Positions 1 through 7,158 are shown, numbered from the stretch's first letter. The stretch is 64,000 nt of DNA from JAPUDS01 sp964536265 (GCA_964536265.1 CAZHVV010000006.1:1-64000); one strand, 5' to 3'. The notes: generated from the sequence alone by a model not told the origin. Made by a program: numbers and translations.

Positions 1-225
1 ACGCCATTCTTCAAGGGTTACAGACCACAGTTTTACTTCCGTACAACGGATGTAACTGGTGAAGTTGAACTTCCAGCTGACAAAGAAATGGTCATGCCAG
101 GCGACACAATCACCTTCAAGGTGAAGTTGCTTGCACCAATCGCCATGGAGCAAGGTTTGAACTTTGCTATCCGCGAAGGTGGCCGTACTGTTGGTGCTGG
201 TGTTGTTACCAAAATCAACAAATAA
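1..225 (+). CDS. tuf: Elongation factor Tu, C-terminal end (partial)
   Basis: The reading frame is open from base 1 to a TAA at 223-225. It encodes the last 74 residues of EF-Tu, the GTPase that delivers aminoacyl-tRNA to the ribosome. The C-terminal beta-barrel is recognisable from PFFKGYRPQFYFRTTDVTG near the start, MVMPGDTI in the middle and the terminal REGGRTVGAG segment. The G domain lies outside the window. A strong terminator follows at 241-271, so tuf is not co-transcribed with rpsJ, which lies 2.3 kb downstream behind inserted cassettes. Confidence 0.97.
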   Translation, partial: TPFFKGYRPQFYFRTTDVTGEVELPADKEMVMPGDTITFKVKLLAPIAMEQGLNFAIREGGRTVGAGVVTKINK

Positions 226-240
226 TTCTTTCGAATTATA

Positions 241-271
241 AAAAATACCCCTGCTTGCCAGGGGTATTTTT
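241..271 (+). terminator. Rho-independent terminator of tuf
   Basis: A 13-bp inverted repeat (AAAAATACCCCTG / CAGGGGTATTTTT) with a 5-nt loop. Its T-rich 3' arm begins 16 nt after the tuf stop. A/T on both sides could let it act in both directions. Confidence 0.9.
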
Positions 272-284
272 ATGGTCGAAATAT

Positions 285-321
285 AGGAAAACCCCGCGCG
301 ACCCGGAAGGCCACGAGGGGT
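285..321 (-). terminator. Terminator of cassette A
   Basis: On the minus strand, ACCCC pairs with GGGGT around an inner GGCC/GGGTC stem, followed by TTTTCCTATATTT. It lies just downstream of the 342-617 gene and resembles the hairpins after cassettes B and C. Confidence 0.8.
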
Positions 322-341
322 CTTCAACGGGTAGAACGGGG

Positions 342-617
342 TCAGGAGATGAGCTCGACGGTTCCAAGTACGGTGTAACCACCTTCGGCTTCGCCGTCTT
401 CGGGCTGGTCGTAGAAATGGTGTGTGAGTTGGACTCGTCGACCGGTTACGAGTAGGAGTTCCTCCTCGATGTCCTTGACCTGTTGCTCGCTGATGAAACC
501 GCGAAGTCGAACGATGAGGTCAGTACCGGTGTCTGAACGCAGGTAATCGATGAGAACATCGACTACAGAGTCGATTTCCTCTTGTGCTGCGGGTTCGGAC
601 GGATTGTTAATGCTCAT
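342..617 (-). CDS. Small orphan protein, cassette A (91 aa)
   Basis: Unrecognised acidic protein starting MSINNPSEPA and ending LGTVELIS. The start is set by an SD (GAAAGG) 7 nt before an ATG at 615-617; a longer reading to 755 runs through the upstream terminator and promoter and is not credible. It has its own promoter (-35 at 686-691, -10 at 663-668) and terminator (285-321). The middle looks helical (SEQQVKDIEEELLLVTGRR) and the end beta-like. There is no signal peptide or membrane segment. The GC-rich third positions differ from neighbouring housekeeping genes. Function unknown. Confidence 0.75.
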   Translation of the reverse strand: MSINNPSEPAAQEEIDSVVDVLIDYLRSDTGTDLIVRLRGFISEQQVKDIEEELLLVTGRRVQLTHHFYDQPEDGEAEGGYTVLGTVELIS

Positions 618-640
618 TACAGTGCCTTTCTCTAGGGGAA

Positions 641-650
641 GACAATTGTC
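641..650. promoter_or_regulatory. Perfect palindrome in the cassette A leader
   Basis: GACAATTGTC is a perfect 10-bp palindrome between the -10 box (663-668) and the SD of cassette A, just downstream of the expected transcription start. Its position would suit an operator, but no regulator is identified. Confidence 0.35.
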
Positions 651-662
651 ACTGTAATATTC

Positions 663-691
663 ATTATAGCATAAGTAGTATAAAAAGTCAA
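663..691 (-). promoter_or_regulatory. Promoter of cassette A
   Basis: On the minus strand, TTGACT (686-691) is followed by a 17-bp spacer and TATAAT (663-668), with TGC directly before the -10 (extended -10). The same layout recurs at the other cassettes. Confidence 0.85.
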
Positions 692-696
692 TATAT

Positions 697-748
697 GACG
701 AACCCCGCCTGATCCCGGAGGACCAGAGCGAGGTTGGCTCGTCGGGTT
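697..748 (-). terminator. Terminator of cassette B
   Basis: On the minus strand this is a GC-rich imperfect hairpin: outer AACCC/GGGTT and inner GGTCC-TCCG-GGATC, running into GTTCGTCATAT. The first part (697-724) is nearly identical to the cassette C terminator at 1926-1954. The cassette A promoter begins immediately after it, so A and B are directly joined. Confidence 0.75.
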
Positions 749-767
749 TACTCAACAGGGGCGGGGG

Positions 768-1022
768 CTAATTGGGCGGAGATAGCGTGACCGTCACGTA
801 TGCTGCGCCTTTTATGCCGCGATTCACTGCTCTGACGTCGTAATCCAATCCTCTGGTGGCAACAAGTGCTGCTAGTTGTGCCTTAACGGCATCAAGTTCG
901 GCGTTGTCCAGCGAGGACTTGACGTCGTAGCTTCGTTGGATTGTGGTTTCAGCGCCAGGTTTGGTGTTGAACCGGTCAAACCATGCAGTGATATCTGAGA
1001 CGACAACATGTGCAATATCCAC
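768..1022 (-). CDS. Small orphan protein, cassette B (84 aa)
   Basis: Unrecognised protein ending AAYVTVTLSPPN. The frame is open back to a TTG at 1046, but a strong SD (AAAGGAGG) lies inside that extension. The first in-frame start after the SD is GTG at 1020-1022, 4 nt beyond GGAGG, the same spacing as in cassettes C and F. Residues 35-60 look like an amphipathic helix (AELDAVKAQLAALVATRG). The predicted alpha/beta composition is compatible with a small single domain. Terminator at 697-748. Function unknown; the exact start is uncertain. Confidence 0.65.
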   Translation of the reverse strand: MDIAHVVVSDITAWFDRFNTKPGAETTIQRSYDVKSSLDNAELDAVKAQLAALVATRGLDYDVRAVNRGIKGAAYVTVTLSPPN

Positions 1023-1126
1023 GACTCCTCCTTTCGGTCTGGGCAATGGATAATATTATTTTACAACAATACATGTATATTTCAAAATTATTTCGTAAGT
1101 TACGTCCATTTCGGTATACTACAAAT

Positions 1127-1942
1127 ATGACGGAACGTGATACGCCAGCACTAGAGACTGAGATAACCTCAGAACTTGATACATATCTCGAGAAACACGG
1201 ACATCTTAAAGGAGCTCGGGTATTATGCGAGCTCGCAGAGTCTTTTGGTGTTCAATTTGACGACGTAGAACGACATGCAATTGCCGTGAAAGTGGCGATA
1301 GACAGAGGTGTCGAAACTGCTGTTTTTGCTTCGCAAGATTATGGACGTGTTCACAATGCCATCGCGAAAGGAGTACCGTTTGAAGGCTACTGGCCACAAG
1401 TACTTGCCACCGAGTTTCATACGTTAATGAATCAGCTAGATTTTGACCGTTTGGCGCACATGACTCGTTTACCAGAAGGTTATCACCGCCAAAAAATATC
1501 GAATTTAAACATGGAAAGCAATGACCGGAGCACACCCGAGAATCTATTTAGCTATCGTATGGATGCCCTTCGAACACTTGCTGAGCACAGGGCTCGCTTC
1601 ATGGCACTTGACGTACCAGTTGCAGCTGAAGCTTCGGGTGTAGATACGGGAATGTCTGATAGTGATGCCCGACATCGGTTTAATCAGTTCTTAAAAACGT
1701 TTTATTTGACGTATGAAGAACTTGGATCTATGCGTAAGTCAAAACACTTGCTTCCTTCTCAATATGTTGATGATGGAAGACTTGCCGAATGGCGTTCACT
1801 TGAGCGAAGAGAGTTGATTCGAACATTGAAAGAGCTTCGTATTGCCTCCGAGCCAGAAACACTTGCGACACTTGCCTGGCGCGGTATGGGTCGTGTTCGT
1901 ACATCGCTGTTGCGACGTCAAGATATGACGAACCCCGCCTGA
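1127..1942 (+). CDS. Unknown protein, 271 aa, stop codon supplied by a cassette terminator
   Basis: Starts MTERDTPALE. A TATACT box at 1115-1120 ends 6 nt before this ATG, so the mRNA is probably leaderless; longer readings from 1010 are rejected. The sequence looks helical with several acidic/basic stretches and no membrane segment. I do not recognise a domain. Its last codons (Met-Thr-Asn-Pro-Ala) and TGA lie inside the hairpin sequence that terminates cassette C, a sequence also found after cassette B. The original 3' end may therefore have been replaced when the cassette arrived, leaving a truncated gene. Confidence 0.7.
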   Translation: MTERDTPALETEITSELDTYLEKHGHLKGARVLCELAESFGVQFDDVERHAIAVKVAIDRGVETAVFASQDYGRVHNAIAKGVPFEGYWPQVLATEFHTLMNQLDFDRLAHMTRLPEGYHRQKISNLNMESNDRSTPENLFSYRMDALRTLAEHRARFMALDVPVAAEASGVDTGMSDSDARHRFNQFLKTFYLTYEELGSMRKSKHLLPSQYVDDGRLAEWRSLERRELIRTLKELRIASEPETLATLAWRGMGRVRTSLLRRQDMTNPA

Positions 1943-1965
1943 TCCCGAAGGACCAAGAGGGGTTC
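1926..1965 (-). terminator. Terminator of cassette C
   Basis: AACCCC (1931-1936) pairs with GGGGTT (1959-1964) around an inner GGTCC-TTCG-GGATC hairpin with a UUCG-type loop. It repeats the cassette B terminator and overlaps the last codons of the convergent 1127-1942 gene. Confidence 0.75.
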
Positions 1966-1999
1966 ATGGTCAACTTGACGGGGCGGGGTATGCGTAAGT

Positions 2000-2305
2000 T
2001 CAGATGGCGACAGTTGCCTCGATGCGGGAGCCACCGGAGACGTCATCTTGGATGTAGTCGAAGCTCTCCAGGTTTGCCTTGAGTGGCGGTAGCTTCAACT
2101 GGAGTAGCCCATTCACCATGTCCACTGTGTCGACGTCGAAGTGCCATCCAAGTGCGAGGCCGAAGACTCGTACTGTACCGGGTTCGATGTCGTACTGAGT
2201 CATGCGTACGGCCATTTTCAACATTTCTGCTATATCAATGGCCGAGGGCTTTTCATTCCAGTTACCATCCAGCTCGATGGTAGGAATAACTACTTTTGCG
2301 GTCAC
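2000..2305 (-). CDS. Small orphan protein, cassette C (101 aa)
   Basis: Unrecognised protein beginning (V/M)TAKVVIPTIELDGNW. The SD AGGAGG is followed by two in-frame GTG codons at 2308 and 2305. The second, 4 nt beyond the SD, matches the spacing in cassettes B and F and is preferred. The -10 is TACTAT at 2342-2347 preceded by TGC, with TTGCTC about 16 bp upstream. No signal peptide, membrane segment or known motif is visible. The sequence is GC-rich compared with rpsJ next door. Function unknown. Confidence 0.7.
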   Translation of the reverse strand: MTAKVVIPTIELDGNWNEKPSAIDIAEMLKMAVRMTQYDIEPGTVRVFGLALGWHFDVDTVDMVNGLLQLKLPPLKANLESFDYIQDDVSGGSRIEATVAI

Positions 2306-2370
2306 CACTCCTCCTAGGTTTTGATGTGGCGCATAGGAAATATAGTAGCATAAAAATATGAAAGAGCAAC

Positions 2371-2399
2371 TTTACTCAGATTACAAGATAGTATATAAT
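2371..2399 (+). promoter_or_regulatory. Promoter of rpsJ
   Basis: TTTACT (2371-2376), 17-bp spacer, TATAAT (2394-2399). The resulting leader is about 93 nt, unlike the leaderless genes nearby. Confidence 0.8.
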
Positions 2400-2499
2400 C
2401 ATTCATGAATATAAATCGTTCCGAGAATTGGGCGTGACGTGAGAAGATACGGCTCATGCACAGGTTACGGAGCACAAATGTAAATAAGGAGTATTTACT

Positions 2500-2823
2500 A
2501 TGGCAGATCAACCTGCAGCAGCACCACGAATTCGTATTCGTCTTAAGGCATATGACCACAAGGTCATTGACCAATCAGCAAAGCAAATTGTCGACACAGC
2601 ACTTCGCACAGGCGCAAGTATTGCCGGTCCAGTGCCGCTTCCAACACGACGCAGTACCTTTACTGTCGTCAAAAGCCCACACGTCTACAAAAAGGGCGGG
2701 GAAGCATTTGAAATGCGCGTTCACAAACGCCTTATTGACATCATTGGTGCAACACCAAAGACTATTGACAGCCTGCAAAACCTCTCGCTTCCAGCGGGAT
2801 GTGATGCAGAAATCCGCATGTAA
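2500..2823 (+). CDS. rpsJ: 30S ribosomal protein S10
   Basis: 107 aa with the S10 core IRIRLKAYDHKVID, the TGASIAGPVPLPT loop and C-terminal RLIDIIGATPKTIDSL. It is a small-subunit head protein and, as NusE, also takes part in antitermination. SD AAGGAG lies 8 nt before the ATG. In most bacteria S10 is directly followed by L3; here it has its own promoter and terminator (2841-2868) and rplC lies 4.5 kb away, so the S10 operon is split. A short Ala/Pro-rich N-terminal extension precedes the conserved core. Confidence 0.97.
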   Translation: MADQPAAAPRIRIRLKAYDHKVIDQSAKQIVDTALRTGASIAGPVPLPTRRSTFTVVKSPHVYKKGGEAFEMRVHKRLIDIIGATPKTIDSLQNLSLPAGCDAEIRM

Positions 2824-2840
2824 TTGACGCCTAGCATACA

Positions 2841-2868
2841 AAGAGTCGCACTTGTGCGGCTCTTTTTT
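2841..2868 (+). terminator. Terminator of rpsJ
   Basis: AAGAGTCGCAC / TGCGGCTCTT hairpin ending in a run of six T, 17 nt after the rpsJ stop. Confidence 0.92.
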
Positions 2869-2900
2869 GTTGTATACCCGCCATCTGTTACAATATTCTT

Positions 2901-3197
2901 ATGGTTAAAACAGTAAACAAAAAAGCAAAAACCTCAATTCGAAAGCCTATGCGCGAAGCCGACAGTGCGTATTTTCTCAAAATTGTTCTCTATATGATTC
3001 TCGGTTCGCTATGGGTGAAGTTCTCTGACCCACTCGTGATAGGTAACTTTGTGCTCAATGGTTTTCCATTTGGCTTAGCCGTCGGTCTATTCTTTGCGAG
3101 TCACGATCATTTTCAGATTGACCGTAAAATCGAGCTTGCTCTACTCCTCATGATGGCAATCATTACGTACTTCCTGCCCGCAGGCATTGTACTGTAG
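2901..3197 (+). CDS. Small membrane protein (98 aa), leaderless
   Basis: A basic N-terminus (about 18 residues, six Lys) is followed by membrane segments near residues 25-45 and 47-68 (GNFVLNGFPFGLAVGLFFAS) and a third near 78-97. A short charged loop (HDHFQIDRKIE) separates the last two. Family not recognised. TACAAT at 2889-2894 ends 6 nt before the ATG and there is no SD, so the mRNA should be leaderless. Probably a small inner-membrane protein; role unknown. Confidence 0.75.
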   Translation: MVKTVNKKAKTSIRKPMREADSAYFLKIVLYMILGSLWVKFSDPLVIGNFVLNGFPFGLAVGLFFASHDHFQIDRKIELALLLMMAIITYFLPAGIVL

Positions 3198-3206
3198 TTG
3201 TATATA

Positions 3207-3235
3207 TTGACAACTCCATGGACCGAATGTACAGT
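3207..3235 (+). promoter_or_regulatory. Promoter of the 3302-3616 membrane protein gene
   Basis: TTGACA (3207-3212), 17-bp spacer, TACAGT (3230-3235). It drives a leader of about 60 nt with an SD-like AAAGG at 3285-3289. Confidence 0.75.
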
Positions 3236-3294
3236 TTACTTCAGCTGTGACGGGGAACTGTCGCGGAGAGTGAATGACTCAGAGAAAGGTATCG

Positions 3295-3318
3295 ATGTCA
3301 CATGATGACATCATCTGA
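3295..3318 (+). CDS. Possible 7-codon upstream ORF
   Basis: ATG at 3295 lies 5 nt after AAAGG and reads Met-Ser-His-Asp-Asp-Ile-Ile before a TGA at 3316-3318. It overlaps the first codons of the 3302-3616 gene in another frame. It fits the SD better than the ATG at 3302 (12 nt away) and could couple or limit translation. It could equally be chance. Confidence 0.3.
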   Translation: MSHDDII

Positions 3319-3616
3319 AGTGTGTCGGTTGTCGGCCGCGCCACCACCGACTAAATCGCGTTTCACGAAAGAGGATTGGAGAACCGTCGGCGTAATTGTA
3401 GGTAGCCTTCTTGCGATGCTACTTGCAACGCTTGTAGCACTTGCGCTTCTAGTTGGTGTCGGCTACTCGGTCTATTGGTATGTCGCGATGGTCAACACCT
3501 TCGTTGAACATGCCAATACTGGTGACTTCACGTCAACGGACGCCAACCTTGCATACGTCTCATTCTTTGGCTTACTGGCGACGGTATGCACCGCAGCTCA
3601 CTTTGCCGAAGACTGA
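3302..3616 (+). CDS. Small membrane protein (104 aa)
   Basis: Starts MMTSSEVCRL. A charged stretch (TKSRFTKEDWRTVG) is followed by a strong hydrophobic segment at about residues 30-58 rich in Leu/Ala/Val, a short extracytoplasmic-looking loop and a weaker second segment near 85-100. No family recognised. It has its own TTGACA/TACAGT promoter and an SD, like the minus-strand cassettes, but faces the other way. GGACATG/CATGTCC at 3630-3661 may form its terminator, although there is no clear T-tract. Confidence 0.65.
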   Translation: MMTSSEVCRLSAAPPPTKSRFTKEDWRTVGVIVGSLLAMLLATLVALALLVGVGYSVYWYVAMVNTFVEHANTGDFTSTDANLAYVSFFGLLATVCTAAHFAED

Positions 3617-3709
3617 GTCTGTGCACCTATGGACATGTTCCTACTATCGGCAGGGCATGTCCCTGCTTCCAGACTTACTGACATTTGTTGGTGACTCTGA
3701 AGGCGGAGT

Positions 3710-4492
3710 TTATTTAGCGTAGCCCGGGGCGGTTTGTTGAACAAACTCGTCTAGGGTTAAATTTGCAGTCTCGAGTGCACGAGCAAGTGTCATACCGACA
3801 TACCGGTAATGCCATGCTTCGCCAGCGATGCCAGTGATTGACTGTTTTCCTGCCGGATACCTCTGTATAAAGCCGAAGTTCATAGCATTGTTGTTTAACC
3901 ACACTATTGCATCATAATCGAGGCTACAGCCACTCGCAGCACGCGTACATTCTGTACTTTTTGATGAAATATCAACTGCAAGTCCTGTTTGGTGCTCACT
4001 TGTACCAGGGAGCGCGACGTATGCATCAACATATGCTTGCCCTTGCGTTCGGAGGTATGAGTTATATATATCTTGTTGATTATCCTTTGAGCGGTATGCG
4101 CTTGAGAGCATGAGTTCAATGCCGTTATTATTGGCGCTCGCAAACATATTTCTGAGTGCACCCGATATCTTGCTCGCTACCTTGAGGTCGCCTGCCGTAT
4201 GGTTGACCGGTGCATCTTCTAGCCCAGGCGTGTATGTTTCCGGTAGGGGTGCATCCGCTGAGATAAGACTCCACACCTCACCATCATGAAATAATTGCCA
4301 GTTTGGCACGGTAAGTTTTGTATCACCGATAATGACAGAGCTTACGACTGAAGATTCAGCGGAAAGTACGGTGGCTGTATCCGTATATATTGTCTCAACA
4401 TTACGACCGGTTTGAATCACCCAACCAGCAAAGATAAGGGAGATAACAGTAAAAAATAGCAGGAACGGTTTGTTTGTCGACTTCGTTTGCAT
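3710..4492 (-). CDS. D-alanyl-D-alanine carboxypeptidase, VanY/M15B type
   Basis: 260 aa with an N-terminal membrane anchor at about residues 9-26. The M15 zinc signature S-x-H-x-x-G-x-x-x-D is SEHQTGLAVD (His167, Asp174), with Glu225 and His228 in GEAWHYR completing the site. M15B enzymes trim the terminal D-Ala from peptidoglycan stem peptides. The ATG at 4490-4492 is preceded by TATACT (4500-4505) at 7 nt, so the mRNA is probably leaderless; a longer in-frame reading is unnecessary. It is divergent from the metalloprotease gene at 4532. Confidence 0.9.
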   Translation of the reverse strand: MQTKSTNKPFLLFFTVISLIFAGWVIQTGRNVETIYTDTATVLSAESSVVSSVIIGDTKLTVPNWQLFHDGEVWSLISADAPLPETYTPGLEDAPVNHTAGDLKVASKISGALRNMFASANNNGIELMLSSAYRSKDNQQDIYNSYLRTQGQAYVDAYVALPGTSEHQTGLAVDISSKSTECTRAASGCSLDYDAIVWLNNNAMNFGFIQRYPAGKQSITGIAGEAWHYRYVGMTLARALETANLTLDEFVQQTAPGYAK

Positions 4493-4531
4493 GCTCCCCA
4501 GTATACCGCAGTTTGTGATAGAATAAGCAGT

Positions 4532-5245
4532 ATGAAACAACCGCTTCGGACACTTGTTTTGACGGTTATTCTTGCGGCCACAACAGTGGGCTTCGCCAGG
4601 GCGGAAACTGCACCCGCAACATGTCAGACAACCGACGCGTATTGTTACCAACCTTTTGTTCAAAACAAGCTCGAAGCATTGCGTGATGTCGCATTACCAA
4701 AGATAGCCACACCTGCCTGGATGAACCCAGTGACAGTCGCTCCCGCAACGAAAACAGTCACATATATCGTTGCAACGTCTGGGGTTGTCACGGCTGATCT
4801 TGCGGAATTTAAACAACAGGCGAATGAAACACTCAATAGTCCGCTTGGATGGTCGCGACTCGGCGTTCTCTTCCGTGAGGTCGCAACCGGCGGTGATTTT
4901 ACTCTCTGGCTTAGCCAAGATATTAATGTTCCAACCTTTTCGCCAACCGTTTGTAGCTCTGACTATAGTTGTCGGGTTGGAAGAAATGTCATCATCAACC
5001 AGACGCGCTGGCTGAATGGTTCACCGTCATGGAATACTGCAGGTGGCAGTCTCCGGGATTACCGCAATATGGTTGTGAATCATGAAACAGGACACTGGCT
5101 GGGTCACGGCCATCGCTATTGCTCAGCCGCTGGTCAAGCTGCACCTCTTATGCAACAACAGTCCATAGATATGCAAGGCTGCACAGTTAATCCATGGCCA
5201 CTTTCGGGCGAGATGTATTCACCAACACTAGGAATTCGCTCATGA
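4532..5245 (+). CDS. Secreted metzincin-like protease, DUF3152 family
   Basis: 237 aa. Signal peptide at residues 1-24 (hydrophobic LVLTVILAATTVGFARA). The zinc motif HETGHWLGHGH (His184, Glu185, His188, His194) fits HExxHxxGxxH, with Met in APLMQQQ as a possible Met-turn. Several cysteines suggest an exported, disulfide-bonded protein. DUF3152 is common in Actinobacteria, the hosts of many Saccharibacteria; that parallel is inference. TAGAAT at 4519-4524 ends 7 nt before the ATG (leaderless). Its stop overlaps the next start (ATGA), so the two are translationally coupled. Confidence 0.85.
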   Translation: MKQPLRTLVLTVILAATTVGFARAETAPATCQTTDAYCYQPFVQNKLEALRDVALPKIATPAWMNPVTVAPATKTVTYIVATSGVVTADLAEFKQQANETLNSPLGWSRLGVLFREVATGGDFTLWLSQDINVPTFSPTVCSSDYSCRVGRNVIINQTRWLNGSPSWNTAGGSLRDYRNMVVNHETGHWLGHGHRYCSAAGQAAPLMQQQSIDMQGCTVNPWPLSGEMYSPTLGIRS

Positions 5246-6126
5246 ACGACGACGAAACACCATTTGTGAACCGTTACGGCCACAAACCGATTCTTAAAGG
5301 TGACCTAGAAACGCTCAAGATTGATGATGAAAATATACCGGCAACACCTATTGTTATGAAAAAGTCGAAGAAAGAACGCCGGAAACGTGAGTTCCATATG
5401 AAACGGTGGCAGAAGCTGGCACTAATTGGTGTTATTGTGGCAGTTGTCGGCATACCTGTCGCCGTCGGAGAGTTCGTACGTATTAGCTATGCTCGTTCTG
5501 CGGAAAGTGCCAAACAGGAAGTTCGTAACCTGACTGATACTACTGTCCTTGCGCAACAGAAGAAGACAGATCTTACTTCGAAAGATATGCTGATTGTTGT
5601 AGATAAACTTTCGGTTGCACGCGATGCAATGTGCGAGGGTGGCCTGTTTGATAATATAGCGACATTATATCCGCGGTCGAAAGATGCACTTGAAGGCTGC
5701 CTTGCAACACGAAGCAACATAGCAACATTAGTTTCCGCGATGAGTGATATGACCAGTGAGCTTGCATATGCGGAGCAACTTGCACCGCTTCTCGCAAGTG
5801 TGAGTGAACAGGTAGAGGGTAACTATGCAATTCTTGCGTCTCAACAAGAGAACTGGAAGACATTGCTTGAAAAAGTGAAGGGCTTGAATCCACCAACCGT
5901 TCTGCGTCCGACTCATGAAACGCTTGTCGCCAAGATTGTGGTTGTGAGTGACCAATGGACAGCACTTGTGAATGCTTCGAGCGCAAAAGATGCAACCGCA
6001 TTTAAGAACGCTGAAACTGGGCTAACAACAGGCTATGAAGCAGTTCGCGGTGTTGCAGATGAACTGTCTACTGTCATAGCTACTACACAAGCACGTCTTA
6101 CGACAGCATATGCACCGCTCAAATAG
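5242..6126 (+). CDS. Membrane-anchored helical protein (294 aa)
   Basis: The ATG overlaps the stop of the upstream protease gene (ATGA). A very basic cytoplasmic region (KKSKKERRKREFHMKR, about residues 38-53) precedes one membrane segment near 56-76. About 215 extracytoplasmic residues follow that look largely alpha-helical, rich in Ala/Leu/Glu with two Cys (AMCEGG and EGCLATR). I do not recognise the family. Coupling with the secreted metzincin suggests that the two act together at the cell surface, for example as partner or anchor. Confidence 0.75.
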   Translation: MNDDETPFVNRYGHKPILKGDLETLKIDDENIPATPIVMKKSKKERRKREFHMKRWQKLALIGVIVAVVGIPVAVGEFVRISYARSAESAKQEVRNLTDTTVLAQQKKTDLTSKDMLIVVDKLSVARDAMCEGGLFDNIATLYPRSKDALEGCLATRSNIATLVSAMSDMTSELAYAEQLAPLLASVSEQVEGNYAILASQQENWKTLLEKVKGLNPPTVLRPTHETLVAKIVVVSDQWTALVNASSAKDATAFKNAETGLTTGYEAVRGVADELSTVIATTQARLTTAYAPLK

Positions 6127-6151
6127 GATTCATACCTCTTGAAATGACAAA

Positions 6152-6171
6152 GGCCTGGACGAATCCAGGCC
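6152..6171. terminator. Hairpin between the convergent 5242 gene and cassette E
   Basis: GGCCTGG / CCAGGCC with a 6-nt loop. On the minus strand it is followed by TTTGTCATTT, so it suits cassette E; it may also end the plus-strand gene. Confidence 0.75.
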
Positions 6172-6220
6172 AGTTTGCTCGATGACCGTGTTGTCACCGA
6201 GCGCGAACAGAGGGCTGTTG

Positions 6221-6544
6221 CTAGCTGTGAAGCCGCAACTGTTGATCGTAGGCACTGAACACGATGTCTACAGCCTCAGATAGTCGCTGCTCAGCGCGCC
6301 ATAGTTGCCGAGCGGACAGCGGGTACCTCCAGGTGACGATTGCTGTGTGCCTGTCTCGATGAACGCTTATAACGAACTTCTGAAGGCGGAGCATTGCCAC
6401 AATCTTGTCCATGATTTCGTCAAAGCTCACAGGTACTCGTTTACTTGAGCAACGTCGTTTGAGCGCTTTGAAGTTCATGGGACTTTTGTGATGGTTGATT
6501 ATCGGGTAGAGTAGTTCAATCTCGTCCGTAATCTTGCGGGCCAT
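6221..6544 (-). CDS. Small orphan protein, cassette E (107 aa), possibly winged-helix-like
   Basis: Starts MARKITDEIELLYPI and is basic, with CSSKRVPVSFDEIMDKIVAM followed by a strand-rich stretch (KFVISVHRDRHTAIVTW) that resembles the layout of a small winged-helix domain; this is a weak inference. The SD (AAGGAAGGGG) lies in the loop of a hairpin at 6545-6565 directly before the ATG. The -10 is TATAAT at 6616-6621, again preceded by TGC; the -35 is weak. Terminator at 6152-6171. Confidence 0.7.
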   Translation of the reverse strand: MARKITDEIELLYPIINHHKSPMNFKALKRRCSSKRVPVSFDEIMDKIVAMLRLQKFVISVHRDRHTAIVTWRYPLSARQLWRAEQRLSEAVDIVFSAYDQQLRLHS

Positions 6545-6565
6545 GACAACCCCTTCCTTGTTGTC
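6545..6565 (-). promoter_or_regulatory. Hairpin presenting the SD of cassette E
   Basis: GACAAC and GTTGTC form a perfect 6-bp stem. Its 9-nt loop is AAGGAAGGG, the SD, and the stem ends immediately before the ATG. It could hold the SD accessible or be bound by a regulator. Confidence 0.45.
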
Positions 6566-6661
6566 GCGCGAGAACCCAGTTAGCCCTCACTGAAGATGTG
6601 TTGTCAATCAGATATATTATAGCATAAAAACGTTTCAAAATAAAGTATCCCAGATATGTCG

Positions 6662-6717
6662 AAACCCGCACTCCTTGCGGAGATACGGGGATCTCGACAC
6701 AAGTGTTATGCGGGTTG
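6662..6717 (-). terminator. Terminator of cassette D
   Basis: AACCCGCA pairs with TGCGGGTT, enclosing a smaller CTCC/GGAG hairpin, then TTTCGACATATC on the minus strand. The tail resembles those of cassettes B and C (GTTCGTCATAT). Confidence 0.65.
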
Positions 6718-6732
6718 GGTTGCGTGGCAAAT

Positions 6733-7059
6733 TCACTCGGCGCTGAGCTTGGCCTTGAAAATGCCGTCCTGTAGGGCCTCGACGAAGACCGTGGCGACCC
6801 TTTCTGTGAGATCCGCAACTTCCATCTGGATTTTTGCGAATTCCAGCGGGTTCTTGATCTCGCCGCCCTTAGGAGTTATAGCAACGGTGTCGTCTTCAAC
6901 GGCAATGCTGTAACCCTCGTGTTCGGGGAGGGTCACGGCGAGGAGGTCCTTGTAGAGGTTGTGTACCTTGTCGGGCAAGGCTCTGCGCAGAGACCCAAGC
7001 CTCAGCTCCACTCCATCATCGAATGGATAGATTTCAATCATACGCGGATCATTTGCCAT
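6733..7059 (-). CDS. Small orphan protein, cassette D (108 aa)
   Basis: Starts MANDPRMIEIYPFDDGVE and ends FKAKLSAE. The SD (GAAAGGAG) lies 8 nt before the ATG at 7057-7059, giving a cleaner start than the GTG at 7068. Strand-rich first half, then a helical C-terminus (AKIQMEVADLTERVATVFVE). No known motif. Own promoter at 7130-7158 and terminator at 6662-6717. The SD context CCGAAAGGAG is shared with cassettes B and G. Function unknown. Confidence 0.75.
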   Translation of the reverse strand: MANDPRMIEIYPFDDGVELRLGSLRRALPDKVHNLYKDLLAVTLPEHEGYSIAVEDDTVAITPKGGEIKNPLEFAKIQMEVADLTERVATVFVEALQDGIFKAKLSAE

Positions 7060-7088
7060 TTTGCACACTCCTTTCGGATCAAAGTGCT

Positions 7089-7101
7089 AGGCACGGTGCC
7101 T
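7089..7101. promoter_or_regulatory. Palindrome in the cassette D leader
   Basis: AGGCACGGTGCCT is a perfect 6+1+6 inverted repeat in the 5' leader of cassette D. It is either an operator candidate or a small hairpin. Confidence 0.3.
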
Positions 7102-7129
7102 GCAAGTTATTGGTGTGCTCAACACGGCT

Positions 7130-7158
7130 ATTACAGCACGAACACAATGTATAGTCAA
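7130..7158 (-). promoter_or_regulatory. Promoter of cassette D
   Basis: On the minus strand, TTGACT (7153-7158), 17-bp spacer, TGC-TGTAAT (7130-7135). It is divergent from the ribosomal promoter at 7195. Confidence 0.8.

Noticed and set aside
255..455. 66-codon plus-strand frame between tuf and cassette A
   Set aside because: It begins inside the tuf terminator and runs antisense through cassette A.
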